Assembly: GCA_035307785.1 (NCBI GenBank)
Contig: DATGHS010000128.1
Coordinates: 1-6,601 of the forward strand
Direction: 5' to 3'
Origin: DATGHS01 sp035307785
Lineage (GTDB): Bacteria; Planctomycetota; Planctomycetia; Gemmatales; Gemmataceae
DNA length: 6,601 nucleotides
Part shown: positions 1 to 4,837 of the stretch, in pieces
Layout of the letters: every line of letters starts with the position of its first letter
Numbering within the stretch: the stretch's first letter is position 1
The notes under the pieces: generated by a model
Seen by the model: only the letters and a program-made list of their open reading frames with translations
Told to the model about the DNA's origin: nothing
The model's database searches: none
Made by a program: the position numbers and the translations under genes

Positions 1-707
1 CCAGGGTGCAGAGAGAAAACGCCAGTCTCATTGCCGACCTCGGATGCGGCGCAGGCAATCTCACTCGAACACTTGCTGAGCGGTGGCGTGGCGCAAGGGT
101 GGTCGGCGTCGATAACTCCTCGGAAATGCTTGCGCAGGCGAAAGCGTTGGCGATTCCGGGCCGGTTAGACTTCGTGCAGGCCGATATCGCTTCATGGATG
201 CCGGACACACCGATTGACTTACTCGTCAGCAATGCGGCCTTCCATTGGGTAGACAACCACGACACCCTGTTCCCGCGCTTGGCCGGAATGCTATCAGCGG
301 GAGGCACGCTTGCAGTTCAGATGCCGTATCACTTCCAGAACCCGGCTCACCTGATAATTGAGGAAACGAAGGCGGACCCACGCTGGAATGCAGCGCTGAA
401 GGGCGTGGGGTTGCATCAAAAATCGGTCATGCCGCTCTTGTGGTATGTTGATCGGCTGCACGACCTGGGTTTCGCCGTTGATGCGTGGGAAACGACGTAC
501 ATCCATGTCTTGACCGACGAGAACCCGGTGCTGGAGTGGTACAAAGGCTCGGCGCTGCGGCCTCTCCTCAAGAAGTTGAACCCGCAACAGGCCGACAGAT
601 TTCTGCATGAACTTGGTGATCGTTTTCGGGCTGCTTATCCGGCGAAGGGAAACGTCACCCTGCTGCCGTTTCCCCGCTTATTCTTCGTGGCGACGAGGCG
701 ACGATGA
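1..707 (+). CDS. tam: Trans-aconitate 2-methyltransferase (Tam), 5' end missing
   Basis: This is a class I SAM-dependent methyltransferase that in its characterised family members monomethylates trans-aconitate, a by-product that inhibits aconitase, in the cytosol. Reading from codon 3 of the window, the SAM-binding motif ADLGCGAGN appears within the first 20 residues. It is followed by the acidic strand-2 motif GVDNSSEM, then VQADIASW, NAAFHWVDNH and LAVQMPYHF. The last two closely match the E. coli Tam pattern (NASLQWLPDH, LAVQMPDN). The C-terminus LLPFPRLFFVATRRR also matches the Tam ending (FPRLFIVATR). In E. coli Tam the DLGCG motif lies near residue 37, here near residue 12, so about 25 N-terminal residues lie outside the window. 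The GTG at position 6 is therefore probably an internal valine, not the start. The stop overlaps the ATG of a doubtful small ORF (ATGA). The gene converges on eboE. Confidence 0.9.
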   Translation, partial: RVQRENASLIADLGCGAGNLTRTLAERWRGARVVGVDNSSEMLAQAKALAIPGRLDFVQADIASWMPDTPIDLLVSNAAFHWVDNHDTLFPRLAGMLSAGGTLAVQMPYHFQNPAHLIIEETKADPRWNAALKGVGLHQKSVMPLLWYVDRLHDLGFAVDAWETTYIHVLTDENPVLEWYKGSALRPLLKKLNPQQADRFLHELGDRFRAAYPAKGNVTLLPFPRLFFVATRRR

Positions 708-895
708 CGGAGCCCGTGGACGCTCTTGCTTGGACCCATCAGCACGGTTCCTGGCACGGTACGGCGTTCATGAACGGCAAAAATGGCACAAATGACATTG
801 AGTTGAGGTTGGAGCCATCCAAAAGACCTTGTAAATCAAGCCTTTTCCGCAACCTATGTCCGGATCAGACCTGTTTTGCATTGGGAAATGACTGA
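704..895 (+). CDS. Small hypothetical ORF overlapping the tam stop, possible gene remnant
   Basis: A 63-codon ORF begins at an ATG that shares an ATGA overlap with the tam stop codon, an arrangement typical of translational coupling. I do not recognise the product. Its first ~25 codons (MTEPVDALAWTHQHGSWHGT...) have the GC-rich look of the neighbourhood. From about position 778 the composition changes to AT-rich (about 24 of 60 bases are G or C in 781-840), with codons such as AGA, TGT and TCA. There is no membrane segment, signal peptide or repeat. It could be a genuine coupled small gene. I think more likely it is the 5' remnant of a longer gene whose remainder was replaced or decayed, or an ORF arising by chance. 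Confidence 0.25.
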   Translation: MTEPVDALAWTHQHGSWHGTAFMNGKNGTNDIELRLEPSKRPCKSSLFRNLCPDQTCFALGND

Positions 896-913
896 CCTCC
901 AAAAACAATCGGG

Positions 914-2089
914 TTATCCGGTTTTTTCTTGGCTGGCCAAAAACCACTTCATTTCTTCCGCGATTCCCGCCGCCAGATCGGGCTGCTGTAGCTCCGCTGG
1001 CAGCACATTCCATGCATACGTCTCCACTTCGAAGTGCTTCATCTCCGGGAAATCTCGCGCCACGCGCAGACATTCGAGAATGTCGCTCTGGGTACTGTGC
1101 AAATGGCCGAAACGCTCCAGGTAGATCGGTACGTGGAAATGCACGCGCCATTCGCCGCGCAGACCGGCTGGGTTCGTGACTTGCTCCAGCGCCGGGGGCA
1201 GATCTTCGAAGAACCGCTCGGGCTGCCGCTCTTGCCGGGTGACCGTCTGGTGCAAATAGCGCTTTTCGTTGAATTCGGACAGCTGGCGAAACGCGGCGGG
1301 CCGATCGTTGAGCCCCAGCTCTTCCCAGGCCGCCCGGACTGCCGCCGAAACTTGCACCTTGCCCACGCGGATGCCCGCTTTGCGATACGCATCCCATACC
1401 TCCGCTTGTGGTTCAAACATGACGCCGGCGTGACAAATGTCATGGCAGACACGCAGATATCGGCCGATCTTCTCCGGATCGCGCTTGGCAAAGAGATACT
1501 GTTGGAAGAAGCAAACGACGTCGGCAACGCGCTGCAACACGCAGCCTGGTTCCGGCTCCAGGCACAAGTAAATCAGCCGGCCGGTCGACGATTCGAGCTT
1601 TTCCAGATGTTCGGCTATCTGTAGCAATTGCCAAGCCGAGTGGCCGAGCTGCGCGAAATCAGGAAACGGTTGGCCCCACGATATCGGCAATGTGGAGATG
1701 CTGCCTTCCATCCCGGCCGGCAAAAGAGCGTTTTGAATTTGAATCAAGTCGAGCGTGTATTGCAGCCGGGCCTCTTCCCACCAGGTCGGCTCATAGACAC
1801 GGTGCTTCACGACTTCCTGATGAAAATCGCCGTGCGGAAAACCGTTGAAGGTGTACGGCACGAGGCCGACTTCGCTGAGCCAAAGGCCGAAGTTTTCGAC
1901 CTGGTTGTCGGCAATCAGCTTGCGGGCCGTGTTTGCGGAGAGCCAAAGGCCAATGCCCATCGGCCGCTCCGGCGCGATACGCGCCTTCACTGCCAGCGCA
2001 TAGCGCTCCAGGCTGGCCCGCGTGGAATCGAGATCAGCCCCGGCATGAACGTTGGTGCAATAGCCAACAAGGGAGAGATCGCGCGTCAT
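914..2089 (-). CDS. eboE: Metabolite traffic protein EboE (TIM-barrel, xylose-isomerase-like)
   Basis: The 391-residue product matches the EboE family in length and key segments. It has N-terminal GYCTNVHAG (9-17), GIGLWLS (45-51), a PYTFNGFPHGDFHQEVVKHRVY segment from residue 79, CLEPEPGC (176-183), CHDICHAGVMFE (215-226), HFHVPIY (317-323) and HFEVETYAWNVLP (352-364). Repeated His/Glu residues at strand ends (E178, H216, H220, H317, H319, E354, E356) fit a metal-binding sugar-isomerase-type TIM barrel, though the reaction of EboE is not established. In cyanobacteria and other bacteria the ebo genes take part in moving precursors, such as the scytonemin monomer, to the periplasm. The ATG at 2089 is chosen because the family's conserved N-terminus begins directly after it; no Shine-Dalgarno is visible upstream. 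Its stop lies about 200 bp from tam, with which it converges. No other ebo gene is visible here; the gene upstream on the same strand is a beta-propeller. Confidence 0.9.
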   Translation of the reverse strand: MTRDLSLVGYCTNVHAGADLDSTRASLERYALAVKARIAPERPMGIGLWLSANTARKLIADNQVENFGLWLSEVGLVPYTFNGFPHGDFHQEVVKHRVYEPTWWEEARLQYTLDLIQIQNALLPAGMEGSISTLPISWGQPFPDFAQLGHSAWQLLQIAEHLEKLESSTGRLIYLCLEPEPGCVLQRVADVVCFFQQYLFAKRDPEKIGRYLRVCHDICHAGVMFEPQAEVWDAYRKAGIRVGKVQVSAAVRAAWEELGLNDRPAAFRQLSEFNEKRYLHQTVTRQERQPERFFEDLPPALEQVTNPAGLRGEWRVHFHVPIYLERFGHLHSTQSDILECLRVARDFPEMKHFEVETYAWNVLPAELQQPDLAAGIAEEMKWFLASQEKTG

Positions 2090-2140
2090 GAATTGAATTT
2101 AGCTGAACTCGCAAGCGCGGGGAAGGGCACAGGCAGGAGA

Positions 2141-2245
2141 GCCCACGGATGAACACGGATGAAAACACGGATGAACACCGATCAGAAAATAGATTTTTAT
2201 AATCCGTGTTCATCCGTGTTACGAAGTCTGTGTTTATCCGTGGCC
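2141..2245 (-). repeat. Palindromic intergenic repeat, copy A
   Basis: This is a 105-bp imperfect palindrome built from a ~10-12 bp unit, CACGGATGAA, with units starting at 2144, 2154, 2166 and (variant) 2176, and their reverse complements in the right arm. The ends are GCCCACGGATGAAC and its approximate complement GTTTATCCGTGGCC, and a ~17-base AT-rich centre separates the arms. It is set on the minus strand because its reverse complement aligns to copy B at 3944-4047: 42 of the first 44 bases are identical, including the asymmetric ACTTCGTAACACGG block, while the centre differs. It ends one base from the propeller gene's stop codon, so it would form a long 3' hairpin in that mRNA. It resembles REP/MITE-type non-autonomous elements; no transposase is in view. 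Confidence 0.85.
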
Positions 2246-2246
2246 T

Positions 2247-3812
2247 TTATTTCTTATCTGGTACGCCGGTGTGGGCCGCATTCGCGCCCCAACAGGGCCA
2301 GCCGGTGAACTTCTTGTCGCCGGTGTCGATGCAGACGATCTTGCCGTCTTGCGTGCCGACGTAGATCTTGCCATTCTCGACCGCGGGCTGGAAGCGCAGC
2401 TGCGCGCCAACCTTGTATTTCTGCGTGACCTTGCCGGTCATCGGGTCCACGCGCAGGATTTCGCCGTTGAGCGTGGACAGGAATAGCTCGCCGCCCGCCT
2501 CGGCCGGCGGCGCTGCCAGGAAGCCGCCTTCCTTTTTCAGATCGCCGTCGAGCTTGAACTTCCACAATTCCTTTCCGGAAGCCGGATCGGTACAAACGCA
2601 TTCATCACCCATGCAGTTGTAGTTCCGGCCATCGTAATTCAGGATGCGCGAACCCTGGAACGCCTGCATGGTGGAGACGTTACTCTGGCCGACGTTTTTC
2701 CAGGCGGCATTCGGGTTCGCCGCTTGCGGGGCGCCGCCCGCAAAACCGTTGCCGGCATCCAGTGCGCCGCCTTGCCCCTTGAGCTTGGATTGATCCTGAA
2801 CCTTGTCGTCCAAATGCGGGGCCTCTTTTTTCTCGGATTCGGCAAGGATGACGTTGCTGGCCCTCTCCTGCCGCGCAATCGACTCTTCGACTTTCCCCCC
2901 CTTGCCATCGTCGGCCCGCTTGGTCATGTACACGTTGTTGCCGACCACGACCGGCGCGGAAGTCGCCCGGCACTTGGTGGCCGAGATGACGCTGCCGTCT
3001 TCTTGATTGAGTTTGTACACCACGCCGGAAAACGACGTGGCGAACAATTCCTTCTCCACGGCGACCGGGGCCGACATTACGTCGCTGTCGAGCCAGCGCT
3101 GCCAAAGAATCTTGCCGGTCTTCAGTTCCAATGCGGCCAAGACGTGCGAACAGGGCGGGTTGCCCTTTCTGCCTCGCGGTTGCTTCTTTTCATTCGGCTG
3201 CGCATTCGGCGGGTCATTCGGCACCTGCCCGCCACGGCCGGCGGCCGGGTAGGAAGTGAAAACCTTGCCATTGGCAATCGTCGGCGTGCTGGTGAGTGGG
3301 TCGCCCAGCCAGAGCGACCAGAGTTGCTTGCCGGTGTTGGCCTCCAGGGCGAACAACGTGCACGATTCAGTGTTGAAGACGATCACGCCGTCTTCGCAGG
3401 CCGCGGCCGTGGGGCCGTCGTCGTCGAGGTTCTTGCCCCAAACGAGTTTACCGGTCTCGGCATCGAAGCAATAGAACTCTTTGCTGTGGAAGCCGCCGCT
3501 AACGAAAACCTTGCCCTTGTACACGCTTGGCGTGGGCACCGGGGCGCCGCTCGGCAGTTGAATGGTGAAGCCAACCTCCGTGGTCTTGATGGCCTTGGCA
3601 TCGAGATCGCGCGGCGTGACGTGTCCTTGCCGGAATTCCGTGGGCGGCGAATTGAACTTGTCAGAGTTCCACTCCTTGAATTGGTCGGTCATGTCCATCT
3701 TTTCCGGCTCCTTGGGCTTGGTGTCTTTCTTCGGCTCCTCGCTCCAACTCGAAATGGCCGCGGCCGAAGCCAGGACCAGCACCAGCATTATTTGCATGAA
3801 ATTCCGCGTCAT
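2247..3812 (-). CDS. Exported PQQ-like beta-propeller repeat protein
   Basis: From the chosen start the product has 521 residues. Residues 1-22 (MTRNFMQIMLVLVLASAAAI...) form a Sec signal peptide without a lipobox cysteine, followed by a Lys/Glu/Pro linker (24-39). Blade signatures of the PQQ-like family recur: DAETGKLVW (117-125), EANTGKQLW (157-165), LKTGKILW (230-237), DPASGKELW (409-417) and DPMTGKV (456-462). The tail GWPCWGANAAHTG (504-516) resembles a W-P-x-W...HTG motif seen in such proteins. Two low-complexity insertions (about 191-220 and 299-375) interrupt the propeller. I see no quinoprotein dehydrogenase catalytic features, so a structural or binding role in the periplasm, as for BamB-like proteins, is more likely than an enzyme. 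The ATG at 3812 is preferred over the upstream in-frame ATG at 3854: it has GGAGG seven bases upstream and puts the signal peptide at the N-terminus. The gene is bracketed by inverted copies of one palindromic repeat. Confidence 0.85.
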   Translation of the reverse strand: MTRNFMQIMLVLVLASAAAISSWSEEPKKDTKPKEPEKMDMTDQFKEWNSDKFNSPPTEFRQGHVTPRDLDAKAIKTTEVGFTIQLPSGAPVPTPSVYKGKVFVSGGFHSKEFYCFDAETGKLVWGKNLDDDGPTAAACEDGVIVFNTESCTLFALEANTGKQLWSLWLGDPLTSTPTIANGKVFTSYPAAGRGGQVPNDPPNAQPNEKKQPRGRKGNPPCSHVLAALELKTGKILWQRWLDSDVMSAPVAVEKELFATSFSGVVYKLNQEDGSVISATKCRATSAPVVVGNNVYMTKRADDGKGGKVEESIARQERASNVILAESEKKEAPHLDDKVQDQSKLKGQGGALDAGNGFAGGAPQAANPNAAWKNVGQSNVSTMQAFQGSRILNYDGRNYNCMGDECVCTDPASGKELWKFKLDGDLKKEGGFLAAPPAEAGGELFLSTLNGEILRVDPMTGKVTQKYKVGAQLRFQPAVENGKIYVGTQDGKIVCIDTGDKKFTGWPCWGANAAHTGVPDKK

Positions 3813-3818
3813 TGGCAT

Positions 3819-3824
3819 TCCTCC
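3819..3824 (-). promoter_or_regulatory. Ribosome binding site deciding the propeller start
   Basis: On the minus strand GGAGGA lies here. GGAGG ends seven bases before the ATG at 3812, which is ideal spacing, but only two bases before another in-frame ATG at 3818, which is too close. It lies downstream of the farthest in-frame ATG (3854), so it argues for the 521-residue form. Confidence 0.75.
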
Positions 3825-3897
3825 AGCTAGACACAAACGCGCGAAATGGTTCACTGTGGCTTACCTACATATTAAACGACAAATTGGGCCGAAAAGT

Positions 3898-3934
3898 TGT
3901 AACGGTGCTGTAACGAAAGCGCAATCGATATAAC
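3898..3934 (+). promoter_or_regulatory. Candidate activator-dependent promoter with 11-bp-period direct repeat
   Basis: TGTAACG occurs at 3898-3904 and again at 3909-3915, separated by four bases, so the repeat period is 11 bp (one helical turn). Thirteen bases after the second copy comes TATAAC (3929-3934), a reasonable -10 box, while the expected -35 position is occupied by the direct repeat and has no good sigma-70 hexamer. OmpR/PhoB-family regulators typically bind 7-bp direct repeats with 4-bp spacing overlapping the -35 region, so the layout fits a positively controlled promoter reading into the ABC operon. The transcript would start near 3941 and carry repeat copy B in its leader. On the opposite strand, TAATAT at 3869-3874 could be a -10 box for the propeller gene. 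All of this is inferred from pattern only. Confidence 0.35.
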
Positions 3935-3943
3935 TTCAAGAGT

Positions 3944-4047
3944 GGCCACGGATGAACACGGACTTCGTAACACGGATGAACACGGATAAGAAAACAAATG
4001 ATTGTGATCCGTGTTCATCCTGCTGCCATCGGTGTTCATCCGTGGGC
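3944..4047 (+). repeat. Palindromic intergenic repeat, copy B
   Basis: This 104-bp imperfect palindrome starts GGCCACGGATGAACACGG and ends GTGTTCATCCGTGGGC, and is the inverted counterpart of copy A at 2141-2245. The first 44 bases match the reverse complement of copy A at 42 positions, and the last ~43 are also closely similar. The AT-rich centre (about 3988-4003) is not conserved, and one internal unit has diverged around 4020-4030. It sits in the divergent region between the propeller gene and the ABC operon and ends 27 bases before the ATPase start codon. It would therefore be a leader hairpin if the promoter lies upstream. The block ACTTCGTAACACGG, present only in one arm, faces the propeller gene in both copies. 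Confidence 0.85.
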
Positions 4048-4064
4048 TAATTTTGACTCAACGC

Positions 4065-4070
4065 AGGAAA
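4065..4070 (+). promoter_or_regulatory. Ribosome binding site of the ABC ATPase
   Basis: AGGAAA, whose AGGA core ends six bases before the ATG at 4075, is a moderate Shine-Dalgarno match and supports this start. A TTGACT at 4053-4058 lies too close to the start codon to serve as a -35 box for this gene. Confidence 0.55.
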
Positions 4071-4074
4071 CAGG

Positions 4075-4743
4075 ATGCCCCTGTCTGTCCACGATCTTCG
4101 CAAGGAATACTCCACTCGCAGCGGGCCGCTGGCGGTGCTAAAGGGCGTTGATCTCACGCTGGCGCGCGGCGAAGCGCTGGCAGTGATGGGCCCGTCGGGC
4201 TCCGGCAAAAGCACGCTGTTGCACATTCTCGGCACGCTCGACCGGCCCACGAGCGGCAGCGTCGAACTGGAAGGAACCAGTCCGTTCCAGCTTTCCGAAT
4301 CGGCTCTCGCGGATTTTCGCAATCGGCATATCGGCTTCGTATTTCAAGATCATCACCTGTTGCCGCAATGCACCGTGTTGGAAAACGTGCTGATCCCGAC
4401 ACTCGTGGACCGCTCGGCAAAACCGAATTCGCATGAAAGCTGGGCCCGCGAGTTGCTGAGCCGCGTCGGCCTGTCCGACCGGCTCGATCATCGCCCCGCG
4501 GAACTCTCCGGCGGCGAACGGCAGCGCGTGGCCATCGCCCGGGCGCTGATCCAGAAGCCGATGCTTCTGCTCGCGGACGAGCCGACCGGCAATCTGGATC
4601 GCAAAACCGCGAAAACCGTGGCCGAACTGTTGCTGCAACTGCACCGCGAGCAAAACACGATCCTCATGGCGGTGACGCACAGCATGGAACTTGCGTCGTT
4701 GTTCCCCCGCCGGATGGAGATGAATGACGGATTGTTGACTTGA
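4075..4743 (+). CDS. ABC transporter ATP-binding protein, LolD/MacB type
   Basis: The 222-residue protein is a complete nucleotide-binding subunit that hydrolyses ATP on the cytoplasmic face of the inner membrane to drive its partner permease. All motifs are present: Walker A GPSGSGKST (39-47), Q-loop with Q91 in GFVFQDHHLLPQCTVLENV, signature LSGGERQ (144-150), Walker B LLLADE (164-169), D-loop NLD (173-175) and switch His202 in VTHS. The HHLLPQCTVLENV and LADEPTGNLD versions are typical of the LolD/MacB/FtsE group, whose members export lipoproteins, lipids, peptides or drugs, or act as mechanotransmitters. Length matches LolD-type subunits (about 220-235). The downstream FtsX/MacB-type permease is the evident partner, separated by about 95 bp that contain a large inverted repeat. 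The exact substrate cannot be told, so I give no gene symbol. Confidence 0.93.
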   Translation: MPLSVHDLRKEYSTRSGPLAVLKGVDLTLARGEALAVMGPSGSGKSTLLHILGTLDRPTSGSVELEGTSPFQLSESALADFRNRHIGFVFQDHHLLPQCTVLENVLIPTLVDRSAKPNSHESWARELLSRVGLSDRLDHRPAELSGGERQRVAIARALIQKPMLLLADEPTGNLDRKTAKTVAELLLQLHREQNTILMAVTHSMELASLFPRRMEMNDGLLT

Positions 4744-4744
4744 T

Positions 4745-4825
4745 CAAGCCGCGGGGCGAGTCTTCGAGCCCCGCGGGTAGTTGGTACACCGACCCGCGGG
4801 GCTCGAAGACTCGCCCCGCGGCTTG
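4745..4825. repeat. Perfect 34-bp inverted repeat with nested hairpins between ABC cistrons
   Basis: The left arm 4745-4778 and right arm 4792-4825 are exact reverse complements over 34 bases and flank a 13-base loop (4779-4791). Each arm also contains its own 9-bp palindromic pair: CCGCGGGGC at 4749-4757 with GCCCCGCGG at 4768-4776, and the same pair at 4794-4802 with 4813-4821. The RNA can therefore fold either as one long stem or as two adjacent hairpins. No U-tract follows, so it is not a classical terminator. It begins one base after the ATPase stop and ends 12 bases before the permease ATG. The design resembles paired REP sequences (BIME-like). Likely effects are on mRNA stability or the ATPase/permease ratio; this is inference. 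Confidence 0.9.
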
Positions 4826-4837
4826 GAAAGAAGGTTC

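Noticed and set aside
6..8. GTG as the start codon of tam
   Set aside because: The preceding in-frame codon is open to the window edge, and family alignment requires about 25 more N-terminal residues, so this is an internal valine.
901..927. Terminator-like AAAAAC...GTTTTT structure between tam and eboE
   Set aside because: The central stem CGG/CCG is only 3 bp with a bulge before the A/T arms, and it overlaps the eboE stop codon; too weak to call as a terminator.
1034..2152. Plus-strand ORFs (1034-1624 and 1628-2152) opposite eboE
   Set aside because: They are shadows of eboE, which is full length with conserved motifs. The plus-strand translations have no recognisable domain.
2144..2182. 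CRISPR-like array from repeated CACGGATGAA units
   Set aside because: Units are about 10 bp, nearly back-to-back and mirrored in the other arm, with no uniform spacers; this is a palindromic repeat element.
2724..3830. A 368-codon plus-strand ORF opposite the propeller gene
   Set aside because: Its translation is Arg/Gly/Val-rich with no recognisable family. It lies wholly antisense to a gene with a signal peptide and clear repeat motifs; long antisense ORFs are expected in GC-rich coding DNA.
3813..3854. Longer propeller start at 3854
   Set aside because: It would place 14 extra residues ahead of the signal peptide and put the GGAGG ribosome binding site inside the gene.
4745..4825. Rho-independent terminator after the ATPase gene
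   Set aside because: The stem is far longer than usual terminators, there is no T-tract on either side, and it would cut off the partner permease from its operon.
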